DNA of 64,000 bases from Atriophallophorus winterbourni (Eukaryota > Platyhelminthes > Trematoda > Plagiorchiida > Microphallidae): contig JACCGJ010001737.1 in the NCBI GenBank assembly GCA_013407085.1, forward strand, positions 47,861 through 111,860, written 5' to 3'. Positions 20,143-33,078 of this stretch are shown here, in pieces. The first letter of the stretch is position 1, and every line of letters begins with the position of its first letter. A program made the translations under genes and the position numbers. The notes under the pieces were generated by a model. The model was not told the DNA's origin and ran no database searches. It saw only the letters and a program-made list of their open reading frames with translations.

Positions 20143-20569
20143 CCAGTTAGCTCTACAAATGCCGTAGGATATTAAGTATGCGTTTAGGATTGAAATCAAC
20201 GTCAATCATTCTGTTATTTAGCAGATAACCGGGTTGATTACTAATCACGATTTACTACGCAAAAGCGGTCAATTTGTCTGACTTCCTCATAAAGGTTACG
20301 GCTCAGAGAAGGGGCAACATTTTTCGGGGAGCGGATTGCGAAGAAAGCAGACGTGAGCAAAGTGAATGCATCGGCAGTCAATAAAGGAATGGGAGATTGG
20401 TTATGCAGCCTAATGGCCCCATGTGATACGAGATTAAAGATATTGGAATAAATGCTGGAGCAGGTGGTTCGGAGCATGTCATTCTAAATGCAATTGTCAA
20501 CAGAACGCCGAAGGAATTGCCAAGCACTTCTATTCTCTACTTTTCTGTGCACTTGAAATAGTTGAACGT

Positions 20570-20930
20570 CTACCTTACTTGACCAGGGTGATCATGAACA
20601 TCTATCAACCATTGAGCAAATCGATAATCCTACTCTTGATGAGCTATCGCTGACGTAGCCAGAGAAAAACTCCCACCACAGCTAATCAAATACTGTGAAG
20701 CAGAATTGATACAGCCACCTCATGAATTGCATCTTCTGTGCTGCCAGCAGTCTTTCTCACAAGAAATGTGAGATACCAAAATCACCACGCTATAACAAGA
20801 TAAAGGCGACTGTACTAATTACCAAATAATATCCCGTACAAGTGTTTGCTGAGGGTTTACAGATGCGGCTACAGTAATTAGTTAATTCCGAATCTCAGTT
20901 TAGCTTCACAAGAGTAGATTAAATGTAGAC
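20570..20930 (+). mobile_element. LINE reverse transcriptase fragment
   Basis: Translation shows LPPQLIKYCEAELIQPPHEL, then a degenerate stretch resembling the RT motif with DAKI-TLYKNKGDRTxCxNYRGIS (here DTKITT and DKGDCTNYQ). Stops and frameshifts are present. It differs from the CR1 and RTE copies nearby. Confidence 0.55.
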
Positions 20931-22606
20931 ATGTTCTACACCCCTAGACAAATTCAAGAGCAGCGTCAGGGATAGCACACACCAATATACGTTGTTTTTT
21001 TAGTAGAAAATGCCTGTATTTATTCAAAGGAATATTTAACGAATGAGATTAAGTTAACACAAGTTTCTTGAATACAATTAACGAACGAGTTATAAAAGTT
21101 AAAGTTTTATGGAAAATGTTGAATTGCCAGTCACATCATCAAATCCGAAACAGCTTTCATGGAGGATGCTGAAACTAGTTGTGTTGTTCCATTCGGGCAT
21201 GATGAGTTCAATCTACTTTAACAGGTGCACCTCAACGCCTTTGAAATTCAACGAGGCCTCAAACAAAAGTGTGTTCTTACATATGAGTTTTTTGCGTTTT
21301 CTTTACTTTGCTACAGAAACATGTTTATGGGACGAGAACAGAAGCTATTTACCTATGCACGCGACGTGATAACGTTTAAAAATCTGAAACGTTAGACAGC
21401 ATAAAATATGTTACGGGATGTGTGAAACAGTGGCCTGCTGTATAAGAAGGATGCAGCCATTTTTGCTCATTAGCAAGAGCAGCGTCAGTCACCAACGAAC
21501 TGCTTTACGTCGGCATGCAAATACCCTGAGCTAACACTCAGCGTGAACTAGGCCAACGTTTTAGTCAAGAAACTGTTGTTCCTCGCATCATCACTGTTAA
21601 GAACCGCCAGTTTGATCCAGTACATCAGTTCACTTATTACGGTATCAATATTTCGGATACCCCTCTCGCCAGATAGATTGATAAGCGGTTTAGCGGAGCA
21701 ACCGCTTTGTTGTCTTGTTTCAACCCCCGTCTCTGGGGCAACATCAAGCTAACTGCTAGCCCTCCCCTCTGTTCGTCCAGTTTCATTGCACTAATCAAGT
21801 GTATTTGACCAAAGGATAATGGCTGTATCACATAATGAACCAAGTCGAACTCTGAGACGGTTGTCAATCATCAGTATCAGGGTAGCGTTACATCGGTGGC
21901 AACTACCGAATACTTAACTACTATGCGTTCGTCACACATTAAGGCCCTAAATAGATTGAGGAAGAGGTAGCAAAGACACATTATGAGACACATTATGTCT
22001 ACACGCCATGTACAGCGATATCAGCTTCCTTGCGGATTTCACTGGCATGTATTATAAAAAGCATTCATCAGCACCTATGCTTACAACATACAAGATTAAT
22101 CAATCAGCCTAAAACGTGTTCGGCAAGCCCACCGCTGAACGTTATCCTGAGCCATATCTCTGAACACATTTCTAAATAAAACCCACACAGCCAATCTTTG
22201 GATGACCGATCTATAGAGTGGAACTCAGACAACTGATCCAATCTAGGCTTTCAAGTACCAACATCCACATAGCCACTTGGCATCGACAGTGTCAGTGCTG
22301 TATGGCAGTTGAGCAATCGGTAATTGCTACCGGTGTAATGCTGTCACTCTTGACGATGATGCCAACGACCAGCATCTGAAACGCTCACATCTGGGTCCCC
22401 ATTACTAACGCCCATTTAATGTCATTCGACCAACGAATATCTGGTCCATATCTTTGTTTTATGATGTGCTAGTGTCAAAGAGAGTTGGTAGAGAGTACAT
22501 ACAAATAAATTGAATGTGCAGAGAAACAGAGTATTGCATATTAACATGAATCCATTACGAAAAAATCCGGAAGAAACTAAAGGAAAACGCTTTACAAAGA
22601 CTGCGT
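20931..22606. other. Interval without recognisable gene
   Basis: Short frames at 21109-21369 and 21637-21867 have no identifiable motif. A short segment near 22305-22360 weakly matches 1340-1390, suggesting an old dispersed repeat. Confidence 0.35.
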
Positions 22607-22612
22607 TTATTC
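22607..22612 (-). terminator. Possible polyadenylation signal of PPP1R8
   Basis: AATAAA on the minus strand, about 105 nt past the PPP1R8 stop codon. Confidence 0.5.
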
Positions 22613-22714
22613 CATGCATCACCGACACATCAATCGTACCAAGCACAAGCCGCTCCGGTCGATGAACAGAAACATAAAATCCTTATGTACATGTGAACTG
22701 AGAGCTAACAACAG

Positions 22715-25700
22715 TCAAGCAGTTGGACCAATAAGAAATCCGGGCCGTTTACCAGGCCATGCTTCTTTCGCGTACTTTTTCCTCTTCGGATAATCAGCTT
22801 CGACCAGACCGGAATCGACACCACCTGCAGTGATCTCACCACCCTCAGTACCCAGGATATCACTCGCCATCAATCGATTCATCATTTGTTTACCGTCCGC
22901 TACAGCGGCGGATAACGTTCCTGGACGCGAATGCGCATGAGCATGAAGCATCGCCAATGTGGGTGGCAATGTGGGTTCCTGTGACTCGGAGTCAACATCG
23001 GGGGCCAAGTTTGGAAGTGGTAGACCGAGTTTGCTGGCGATGGAGTAACTAGGACCAAATAATGCACTCGATGGCACCAAACCTTGCGACCCGGAGGCTG
23101 GAGTGGTGAATTTACGGTTTCCCGAGGCAGCCGTCCGCGCCATGGGCTCTTCGGTATCTGGAGCCGCCACGCCCAAGAAAGCGCCTTCGTGACTACCTTT
23201 AGCACGCTGTAAAAAATGACACGGCAAGAATTAGTAGACACTTTTGAAAGGTCTAAGAGAACTTGAAACATACAAAAAATCCTGCTCAACGTTGAGAGTC
23301 AATTAATGAAACAGTTACAAAATTTAAAGCCCGATATTTTCAAGTATATGAGATTTGTCCTTAAGTTGATTGATAACTAATGGAGCCAACCGCACAAACG
23401 TAAAGCATGTAAGTACCCAACAGATTTGGCCGAGGATAAAGCACACTGATATGCCTAATGTGAAAAAGATAGCCGAGCATTAGCAAATGTCAATAGGAGG
23501 AAATTCTATGCGGCTAATCTAAGTGTCAACCATGAACGGACTGCTGGAATAACCTCGCATAAAAAATTGGATTTAAAATGGACGATTCGAAAGTATACAA
23601 TTTAATACAATTGAATGTACCCTGTTTGGTATAAAGGCTTCTTGAACTAAATTACGAAATCGTCCGACAGTTGGATCCACGTCCTCGGGGTTGATGATTT
23701 CATCTGCATCGCTGAAATGAACGCTGTTCGATTTGCGTTTGCTGCCAGGTTTGGACAAACCGAGAGAGGTGTTGGTCGTCACATCCACGATACTGGCGAT
23801 ACGTCGATTGTGGGCTGTATTGAACTCGGTTAAATTGTCCAACTCCACCTCGGACTGTGGCAACTGAGAATACGAAATGCCTAGTGAGTTTGGACCGATC
23901 GAATCGTCCAGTGCGAAGGGTCGATTCTCAGGGCCGATCAATGTGGTGCCGTCCATGTTGGAATTTGATTCGGACCCGAAATTCGGACCGCTTTGCAAAG
24001 GATTGGGGCGTTCACGGATGACGAACATGCGAGTAGACGCGCCAAAATGAAGTTCTGAATCAATTGGAACCTGACAGTAACAAAAGAAGGCTTGAAATAA
24101 TAATATTCAAAAGGGTCAGAACAAAATTTTCTATCAAGAAATAGTTCTCACATTTTAGTTAGTTAGGATGGGTAAACGTTACAATAGTACAGGAAAGTTG
24201 GGCGAATTCAAGTTGTACCACTGAAAATGGCGGGCAAGCGAGTGGGGAAAAACAGAAGGCAAACGAAAACTTGGCTTAAAAACTACTTTCGACTGGAACC
24301 AACGCACGGTAGCAAAAAATCACTCAATTTACGAACCCCGCCTCCGGATTTTATACTTAGGCCATTATAACAGATTTTCTACAGGCAATCACACTGTACT
24401 TTGAAATCTTTAAAATGAAACAATTGAGTAAAAATCCATCGTAGGCAATCTGGTATAACGAATTTTATTCAGTTGAAGCGCAGGGAGGTCAGGCGCAAAG
24501 AGCATCAAGAGACACCGACGTTTTGCTATGGATTTCCACTTAAACACGTTTCATTAATTTACTGAAGGATTGCTATATGAACGTTTTAACGTAAAGGTTA
24601 CCCAACCTTATTGTGTATACCAAGAGAATATCGGCACTAAATATAGAATCTAACGGATATAGCATATATAGACACACGGATCATAATAATGAACAAAGAA
24701 CACAATGATTTATATATTCCCGAACTATGTTCAGAGATGTTTCGTGCGCTTCAACTGATCATATAGCATGAAGTCCTTCAACTAACCTCACTCATTTCTG
24801 CAGAATCCATTGTGAAACACTTCCGTGTTGTGCAGGTAATTTCGGGCTACGTTGAATGTCAATGGTAAATAGGCTGCACGCGAGAACACGCTGTAGACTC
24901 ACTTTCCTTATCCCTCTAAGCCTGGTTTACCTGACATTGTCAGTTTTTAATGTCCAGCAACTATTGTGATTTCAGGTTTGTGATTTTATAAACGATACAA
25001 CTCGAACACAATCACGTAACCAAACATTGTTAGCGATTCCAGGCCTGGATAAGAACGGATCAGTCCTCATCAGGAACAAAGTTACACCGGTAGTAAGTAC
25101 CAAATTCATCACTGTCATACAACCATGACACTATAAACTTCTAAAAGATGTTGAAAAGCCACAGCATCTATAGAAGAGTAAGTGATACAAAACTGGGATA
25201 AGGTGCCTACGCCTTGAGGGGAACATACATTTAATCAAGTTTGGAAAGACGAGTAAAGCAACACTAGCATGACAAGTGCTCTACCATGTTTTATAAGCAT
25301 TCCTCATTAGGCTACTTGACAACATACAAAAATAAATTAACACGCCAAAATGTTTACTGTAAGAATGCTACTGAAATGTGATGGTAATGGATGTAAATGA
25401 GCTTTTTTGCTACTGAACACTGTTTTGAAACATATCCTGACGCATAACTAGCCACCGCGATATTGGATCGCGGGGACCCCGTCCAGGAAACCGGACTGCG
25501 CTGACTTTAAAAAGGATGTTTGTTGAAGTTTTTAGCTGCCCGTGACATATGGCGCTTTGGCTAGCACGAGTTTTACGCCAATCGAGGTGAAGCGTCGCAA
25601 AAGTATCCGTTTCAAAAGTCGGTGGTTCAGAATCCATAAAATATGACCCAACCAACGTAGCCTGTCTAGATTGATCTGCTTCTCTATATAAATATTGATA

Positions 25701-28700
25701 CTGATGATTTTCCTATGGATAGCATCGTTACTTATGCAAGGACGACAGCTTATTCTAAACAAGACATTTCAATCTACTGAGTTAAATACCCATTTGAAAA
25801 CTCTAAAAAGATTGCTATGGTCGGGTGCCGATAAGTATATCATAGTTTAAAGATTTGTCGAAGAGAAAAAATATAGTCGGCACACTCTGCCATGATGGAA
25901 TCCAGCATGCTGCTCCTGGATCTTTGATTCTTTAAGCTATGTAAATCTTCCAAGACAAGCGGCGGTGATACGCATTAGTGATTAGAGTACCGAGTGGTTC
26001 GGCGAGTCTCAAACGATAATCTGTTTTCATGACCTGTCGATGACAGCATTCTTTGCTATTTTAATTTGATTGACCTTGTTTAACGAATATATTTCTCTGA
26101 CTAGTCGCAAGCTTCGTTTAATTTCATTTCTTAGGCGCCTATGCTCTCTGTTCTGTTTAATTTGAACGTCGTGAAATCCCAAAAGACTTCGGGGCTGATT
26201 GTGCGGTCCCATACGCTGATATTACGGCGTCCTGCCTTTGCTCGGCGGTTGCACAGTGAGTAACCCAAATTGGTCCTATAGGTTACTTTGACTGGAGGCT
26301 TAATCTGGAGACATTTAACGCAAGCCTACATCACACAACAGAATGATAAAAACGTATGCAAATACACCAAAGGCAGTAGTATTTACCATGTGACCTCACC
26401 AGTAAGCACGAATGTGCAATCGTGCAGTACTCCTGTGCTGTGTGGCTAACATCGTGCTAAATTGATCTGCATGCTGGAGTCTCACTACCATCTCTATTTC
26501 CGTTCTATATCTTTTCTCATATCTGTCTAGGTCTGGACAACCTGACAGTATATCTGCCCACGTCAGTCGGTGACTTCTATACGGTGGAATCCTGGTTCTA
26601 GTCCTGGCTGTGCATAGAGTTGTATGTACCGTTCGCAGTTACGCGTGAGTTCGTCTTTAAGAATGAACTAAAGCAGAGCAAAACGCAGCAAGTTAAAGGT
26701 TTGTATGCAATCAGTTCTGTAATCGTAGATAAACCATAAAAACGAGTTTGTGATAGACAGCAAATACCAACGGATAAACTATCTAATGTAAGAGCCATTG
26801 TAGCCTATTGACCTATCTGTATTAGGGTTCCGGCATTCAGGGCGCCGATGTGAGCAGATGTGCGAGGGTTAAACGAGGGATTTGTTGGGCTGTAAACATA
26901 GGATATTACAACATGTTTATCACCGTCACTTTTGGGGCTGGGACTGCCCCGACCATTGCAAACGAGCAAGCATCAGCATTTCTATCAGTCCGTGGCCACT
27001 TGGTCATAAAACCCGCTTGGAAACGCTACACCCGCTTTGCGAACACGTTGTGAGATCTCGTCCTCGACACAACCGCCAGCAGAAATACAAATGCCAGGGT
27101 AAACAAAGCTGTCGACAAATTCAAGATTGACATCATACACAGTTAGGTTTGGAAGAGAGTTGCTACAGTCCTAGGTAAGTGTTTTACACTTGTTAGGCGC
27201 AAAGCACATGCCATCTCTTGAAGCCTCAAGCGCCAGGCGGTCCAGGGCCTGTTGCATTATATGAGGGTTGTCTCTCAGAAGTGCGATGTCATCCGCATAC
27301 TCTAGATCGGTAGCTCTCTCACATGACAGAAGTTCAGGACCTGTGCCCACGAGACCCGCTAATGCTTTCTTCAGGACATCGTCGATCGCGAAGTTAAAAA
27401 GGAACGGCGAGATAGGGCAACCGTGCCGCACCCAGATGGAAAAATTGAACGACAATTGTCCGTACGCTCGAACCTGCCCGAGGTTTGGCAATATAATGCT
27501 TTCAAGATCCAACCACACTTCTCGGGCATTCCATGTTTCAGCAGACAGTTCAAAAGACTTTCGCGGTCGATTGAATCGAATGCTGCTCGGATGTCAAGGA
27601 ATACCACGATAGTTGGCCTTGAAATGCGTGTCAGTGGTCCAGTAACTAACGGAGTGTGAAAATTTGATCTATGCACCCTCGGTCGGCACGAAACCCAGTT
27701 TGCTCCTCACGGATTTGCTCTTCCCGTTTGGTACTCAATCGGTGAAGCAGGATGGACGCCAGTATTTTAGGAGCTACTGAAATGAGACTGATACCCCGAT
27801 GATTTTCACAGGAATCGCGCCGTCCCTTCTTGAAAATCGGAGCAATTACTGATTCTCTCCAAGGGATCGGAACGCGTTCCTCAGCCCATATGTTGGCGAA
27901 CAGCGCTTGAAGTTCGCAAACTAGAGCGAAACCGCCATCTTTGAACAATTACGGTACTAAGGCATAAGCACCTGATGCCCGATGGCGCTTAAGGCTCCTG
28001 AGTACATTATAAATTTTTGATTCAGTGGGAGCCTCGAGAGATCTCGACCATGGGGTACACTGTTCCGTATCCTCGAAACCAGTGGGTGCAGAAGGCCAGT
28101 TAAACTGTGCCTCGAAATGTTCTGCTCATCGCTCCACGCGCCTGTGCGTGCTAAAAGCTAGCGAACCATTTGCTTCACGTATCAGCTCACTGATGTCAGG
28201 TCGCCGGCTTCCAGAAGTTCTAATGAGTTGGAGCAATTTTCTGAAATTGCCTACAGCTGCGGCAGATTCCATTTGCGTAGCCTTAGAACTCCAACAACTT
28301 GCCCTGTCAGTTTTCAAACTGGCAACCAGTTTACGTTTAATAAGACTTCGTGACCCATCATGTATGCTATCAGCTGAAATCAACCGACGCTGGTTTATTT
28401 GTTGGAGAGAATTCGCAGAAACCCAGTGTCGAGCTACACGGGTAGTCAGCCCACAACTCTCCAACGCGGCTGTTTCCAAAGAGGTTTGCATCACAAGATT
28501 ACGGCTAACAGCAGCTTGTTTTCGCTTGCCCATCCGCTGTAAGATGACCCCGATTATCGTGCGTGGCAGCCAACGCATTATGGAGTTGATTTTTGAAGTT
28601 ATGGTCATGGTTGTATGCGGGCGGAGATACTACGTAGTGTCATGATTGCTGCATACTTTTGACTAAACTCTATTTATTTATATTTAAACCATTCTTAGAC

Positions 28701-29537
28701 TAGTGAAACTCTGCTTATTTCACTTAAACCCTAATTCCTTCTCAGGATAATATATAGAACGTTACATCTAAAATTAGAAGAATAAATGTTCTCGACCATA
28801 GTTTTTGACCAAAAAGCCTGACCCACAAATCGACTGGCTGGGTTGAGATCGTGTTGGTCTGATCTCTATTCATTGATCTGGCAGGTAATAGTGGCTGTGA
28901 TGGAGCCCAGAGAGCAGTAACCAGTGTAAATCAATGGGTCATGGAGGTACACAAACCATCGCACCACATTAAGCTCTATCATCTGCGAAACGGATTGAAC
29001 GATAACGCAAAACAAACGGGAGTTATGATCAGCAACAGCACAATGAGGGTATGGTATGGGATGAAAGCACAAGCCTGATCCTGGCAAAGTGCCGCACAGT
29101 CAGAGACTGCACGTGGGCACAGTGAGGGTGCAGTATGGCTGTGCGTAAAAACAATGCAGTAGTAAATATGTGATAACCTGATTATCCGCCATAGTGATTG
29201 TTCGTGGAAGAGTTTATATGTTAAAAATGTAGCACACCTGCTGTGGTCTATGTGCTTCCAAACGTATTCTTCCAATAAATGTTCCGTGTACACTACCCAG
29301 GTCGATGAGAAAAGCACGACTGAGAAATTTGTGCCACACTAGCACAGCATGGACACGTGAGCAGGATTGATGTTCCACAGCAAAATCACATAATTGCCGG
29401 TTCCGCCCAAAGAAATAGCAACTTTTTTCATCCATGATTAGTTTCTAAAATTCCAAAATTTTTCATGAAAGTTTACCTGAATTAGCTTTCCATCTTTCAT
29501 CACATCTAAATGAAGACCTGGTGGTGGTTTGCCCGCC
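22715..29537 (-). CDS. PPP1R8: Nuclear inhibitor of protein phosphatase 1 (NIPP1), exons 2 to end
   Basis: NIPP1 is a nuclear scaffold that binds PP1 catalytic subunit and phosphorylated splicing factors through its FHA domain. Exons, in transcript order: 29537-29477, 29444-29238, 24070-23621 and 23206-22715, with GT-AG junctions and consistent phases, giving about 402 residues. The first visible exon reads AGKPPPGLHLDV; its first base completes a Trp codon from exon 1, which I could not find upstream. The FHA domain shows FFGRN, SCSRVHA and HGTFIG. Exon 3 continues with HFGASTR, LDNLTEFNTAHN and DEIINPEDVDPTVGRFRN. The last exon has LGLPLPNLAPDVD and ends with KRKKYAKEAWPGKRP, as in vertebrate NIPP1. 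At the PP1-docking position of human NIPP1 (RVTF) the sequence is SVHF. Introns are 32 nt, 5.17 kb (LINE and SINE debris) and 414 nt. Confidence 0.92.
25520..25765 (-). mobile_element. RTE-type LINE C-terminal fragment in PPP1R8 intron
   Basis: Reverse strand encodes KQINLDRLRWLGHILWI, the typical segment near the C terminus of RTE proteins, with frame breaks. Confidence 0.6.
26010..26215 (-). mobile_element. Possible LINE linker fragment
   Basis: Reverse strand reads NREHRRLRNEIKRSLRLVRE, which resembles the basic linker between endonuclease and RT in LINE proteins. Short and tentative. Confidence 0.35.
26408..26580 (+). repeat. SINE family S, internally shortened copy
   Basis: Starts with AATGTGCAATCGTGCAGTA and contains TCATATCTGTCTAGGTCTGG and CAACCTGACAGTAT. 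It lies in the large PPP1R8 intron. Confidence 0.75.
26598..26790 (-). mobile_element. LINE endonuclease fragment
   Basis: Reverse strand reads LTLDSLSVGICCLSQTRFYG, the N-terminal endonuclease motif of the LINE whose plus-strand copy starts at 30932. Confidence 0.55.
27171..28620 (-). mobile_element. LINE reverse transcriptase, degenerate, in PPP1R8 intron
   Basis: Successive reverse-strand frames give linker (MESAAAVGNFRKLLQLIR), RT fingers (AEERVPIPWRESVIAPIFKK, HRGISLISVAPKILA), TGFRADRGCIDQI, VVFLDIRAAFDSIDRES, VRHGCPISPFLFNFAIDD and the catalytic LEYADDIALL. Stops and frameshifts separate them. It lies in the same orientation as PPP1R8. A second fragment of this family is at 31385-31960. 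Confidence 0.8.
29050..29118 (-). repeat. SINE family S fragment
   Basis: Reverse-oriented 3' part with AAGCACAAGCCTGATCCTGG and AGTCAGAGACTGCACGTGGG, lying 120 bp downstream (in gene orientation) of the PPP1R8 FHA exon. Confidence 0.8.
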
Positions 29538-29979
29538 CTATGAGGAAATTGAGAATCAGCTCGACAATTTACCATGAAGGTATTTTGAAATTGTTCACGA
29601 GTGGCTCGCCCGGAGGGACGTTAGTCATGAGAACGTTCCTGGTTTGGACGAATAAAGCTAAAAGTGACAATTAAATGATTACCATGGCAGTATACGATGA
29701 ATGCAATGACTAAAACATCACTTAGTTGAAACGACCTGGGAGGTGTGAAACCACGTGATCAGACAAAAAGAGTTATAAAAAATTGAGGTATAATGATCAA
29801 ATAAGGTAATAGTATTAGTAGTAGCAAAGTTGTTTAGATGAAACAATGAACAGCAGCATTTAGTATACACTCTGGATTCATGATCGATATATTTTTACCT
29901 CCGAAACCACGATTGCTTGATTTAATAAGGATTGGGTTAATTGAATGAGGTATTTTGACGGAATGCTCGCATTGCGTGC

Positions 29980-30310
29980 CACGGTCGATGATGGTGATTA
30001 GAAAAGGAAATCACGTCAAGCATAGCTAAGACTAGGCTGGCATTTGCCAAACCGGAGCAACATCTAAAATGTAATGTAACGCAAGCCAGAGTTTAACGAC
30101 GGAGAGGATCTCTTTTACTTCGACAAGGTCAGTACTGTTTACGTGAATCAAATTGGGCCGATCCGAGCGGAATGTATTCGATGGCTGAGGGTTCTCAAAC
30201 AATGTTGTTTGCTCCAGATTGATCGCCTTTGGCAATACTAAATTCACAACTCTGATAACGAACGCTGTGACTTGGGAAGCAACGCTAGAAGACTTCTGAC
30301 AGCTGTTAAC
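29980..30310 (+). mobile_element. Possible LINE RT C-terminal fragment
   Basis: Plus strand reads KTRLAFAKPEQHLKCNVTQ followed by degenerate frames, resembling the AKARxAFxxLxHLWxxxD region after the RT palm. Weak. Confidence 0.35.
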
Positions 30311-30931
30311 CGGCTGTCGTAAACATTTCCTAAACATAGAATGATTAACAGTAAAGTAACTGGTGAGGGCTTTCACCTGCCATATCATTTAAATACAATT
30401 AGGAAGCACAGCTTGATGGCATAATGTATCCACAATTCTACTAACGACTTGAGAAAGAAAACACCTGTACCTCCTAAGCAATCACGTACTATTGACAATC
30501 GTACGCCAAGTAGATGTATTGATCGGGTCAGAGGTCAAATCAATGCAGCTGCATACAAGCCAAAGGTCCTATGTATAAGAACTTCCCATGGGAGGTGTTA
30601 AGAGGCTAACCTCCAAAAGACTTTTCTTAATAGTTCTCTATTCATCGTCTCTCTTTCTACTATAGTTCCCCTGTCCCATTGGACTGTGGCGCTCATTATT
30701 GCTAATTAACTAAATCTATTTCAATATCAGTTGTATCATCGCGTGAAGACTGGACTTTAATGATATTTGATGGTTTGTGTAACGCCGTGACCCAAATAGC
30801 AATATTGGGCTGTGTCCTTCGGGTAAAAACAGAGCTACTCATACCAGGAAGGTCCAGCATCAAGCGGTCAATCTGAACTTGTCGGAAGCCTAGCAAATCC
30901 CAAACCCAAAATTCACTTTATAAAACGGCGC

Positions 30932-31115
30932 ATGTCTACATACATAAGAGCCAGGAATGTACGAACGCTGCGTCAAGCAGGCCAGCAAGCTGCTCTTTCC
31001 ATTTGTCTAGATTCGCTGTTTATCGACATTTACTGCTTGTCAGCGACAAGATTTTATGATCCCACTACGATAATCGGATTCACTGCACCAACTCTTTCCA
31101 TTAGGTACATTTGCA
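30932..31115 (+). mobile_element. LINE endonuclease N-terminal fragment
   Basis: ARNVRTLRQAGQQAALSICL and LSATRFYDPTTIIGFTAP match the start of a LINE endonuclease (RNVRTL and the SxTRF position of the catalytic Glu, here Ala-Thr). It is cut off at a microsatellite. Confidence 0.6.
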
Positions 31116-31160
31116 CTGCTCACGTGACTCTTTTGTTTCCTCCTCAGGCCAAGCGGGTGT

Positions 31161-31181
31161 CATCATCATCATCATCATCAT
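31161..31181 (+). repeat. (CAT)n microsatellite
   Basis: Seven CAT units; a short frame encoding an Ile or Asp run across it is not a gene. Confidence 0.9.
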
Positions 31182-31384
31182 AAAGCACAAGTCTGGAGCC
31201 AAACAAAGTGCCAAGCAATATGAAGCAGGAAAAGCAAATACGCAAGCGCGTGAAAAAGGGAAAGCAGGAAAACGGAATAAGCAAAAACAAATAAGCAAAA
31301 AGCAGCTTGTTTTGTAGTTTCAATGCATGCGATTTTGTGGGGTTTTTTGTTTTTTTTAAACATAAAATAATACAGAATAAAAAA

Positions 31385-31960
31385 TTATGACACACATAAT
31401 AAAATACACTGGCGCCACTGACTTCGGTTTGCAGCCATATCACGTAAGGTTTCCAGCCAACTATTAGGTAGAGCTTTTGGACCCCACCCAGGCAAACGAA
31501 TACGTCCAACTGAGCCTAGCGCTACGGTGAGTTTCTTCATCCCAACGCGCCAAGTCATGGACTGGCCACCGATCGTTTCTCCCAGGCTCTGCTGTGGTTT
31601 ATCTCCCAGAAGTTCGATGTCATCAGCATACTCCAGATCGGTAGCTCTTAGCCGGCAGAAATTCAATAACTGCGGCCACCAGACCAGCTAAAGCTTTCCT
31701 TAGGACATCGTCAATGGCGAGTTAGGGCAGCTCTGCCGCACCCCACTGGGGATATTGAACGTGGATGACAATTGTCCGTACGCTCAAACCCTGCCCGCGG
31801 TTTAGCAATATAATGCTTTCAAGATCCAAACATACTTCTCGGGCACTCCATGTATCAGCAGACAGTTCCAAGGACTTTCGCAATCGATTGAATCGAATGC
31901 CGCTCGGATGTCGAGGAATACCACGATAGTTGGTCTACGAAATGCGTGGCGTTGCTCTAG
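31385..31960 (-). mobile_element. LINE RT fragment, same family as 27171-28620
   Basis: Reverse strand repeats the palm segment (RATDLEYADDIELLGDKPQQ) and an upstream portion resembling FDSIDRES, with further decay. The nucleotide sequence around 31800-31940 closely matches 27480-27620. Confidence 0.7.
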
Positions 31961-31967
31961 TAACTGC

Positions 31968-32203
31968 ACGGATGTGAAATCGTGCAGTATTTCTATGTTG
32001 TGCGGCTAACATCGTGCTAAATTGATTGGCCAACGGCAGTGAGCTGCATGCTGAAACACGCCTCACTACCATTTCTATTCCCCCTCATATCTGTCTAGGC
32101 CTGGGCAACCTGACAGTAACTTAGCCCACGTGCAGCCTCTGACTGTGCGGCAATTTGCCTGGATCAGGCTTGTGCTTTCATACCATCATACCATATATCC
32201 ATG
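31968..32203 (+). repeat. SINE family S, nearly full-length copy
   Basis: Contains the head (GATGTGAAATCGTGCAGTAT), body (GCTAAATTGATTGGCCAACG) and tail (GGATCAGGCTTGTGCTTTCA, then ATACCAT units). Confidence 0.85.
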
Positions 32204-32759
32204 CTCTGCGAAAAAGGCGCGGTACGGCGAACGGTGAGGAGGCATTCTAAAAACTTGTCACAACCAAGCGGTTGTAGGTATAGTTCTGAGATCGCGTGCA
32301 GAAAGCTCACTTTTAGACTCGATTCCCATAAATAGCATAGCATGTTCTATTTTCTGATAACTCAAACTCGGTACCATATCCACTACAGGTTCACTTCACC
32401 GCTGACGAAATCTTTGATCTAATTTGTTATCATTGCACAGAGATACTAATCTATCCATTTCAACGACCAACGTTGTAGTTACATTTCTCTTATGCATCCT
32501 ACTGCAAACGATCGGATTCGACTAAAACCTTTAGAAGATGTTCAGCAGTATGACAATTAAAGTTTTATCGAGCCGTTAAATTACTGAGGGATTTAAATAA
32601 AAACAGCACTCATCGAACCCGTTTAACAATACAAAACCGTCCTTACAAGATCTGCAAATATTAATATCTTTGAGATAATGCATAAGTTTTGAGCCTTGAA
32701 AGATTTCCATCAATTTACGCGTCGTTTTGTTTAAATCACACGTCCGTGCTAATACTGGG

Positions 32760-32945
32760 TGATCGGCTGAGTGCTATACTTGGAACACTTGCCAATTTTA
32801 GAATTATTAATCATACTGCTACAGAGGATGCGGTGGATAGCTGTGTCCCGGGTTGATGCCCTGCCTGTGCAAATAACGTAAGCAACGATGATGCAGGCTG
32901 AACGGGAATTTAGTCCGCAATAAGGTATGGAATCCTGAACTTTAA
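32760..32945 (+). repeat. Dispersed repeat J, copy 1
   Basis: Shares AGCTGTGTCCCGGGTTGA and GCCCT-CCTGT with the reverse strand of 39285-39420. No coding potential. Confidence 0.55.
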
Positions 32946-33078
32946 TCAACTTTACCTTTATGATTTACACTAAATATCACCTTGCATTTTTTTAAGTTTT
33001 TGCTTCAAAAATTTGATGTGCTCTCTATTTCGTACGTGAAATTAATTTTTTACTCACTATTCACATATTTTCTATATT

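Noticed and set aside
30032..30388. 118-codon reverse frame considered as PPP1R8 exon 1
   Set aside because: It does not contain the expected N-terminal NIPP1 segment ending in a split Trp codon; the plus strand reads better as LINE debris.
31101..31509. Frames with runs of Ile or Asp
   Set aside because: They read through the (CAT)n microsatellite and flanking low-complexity sequence.
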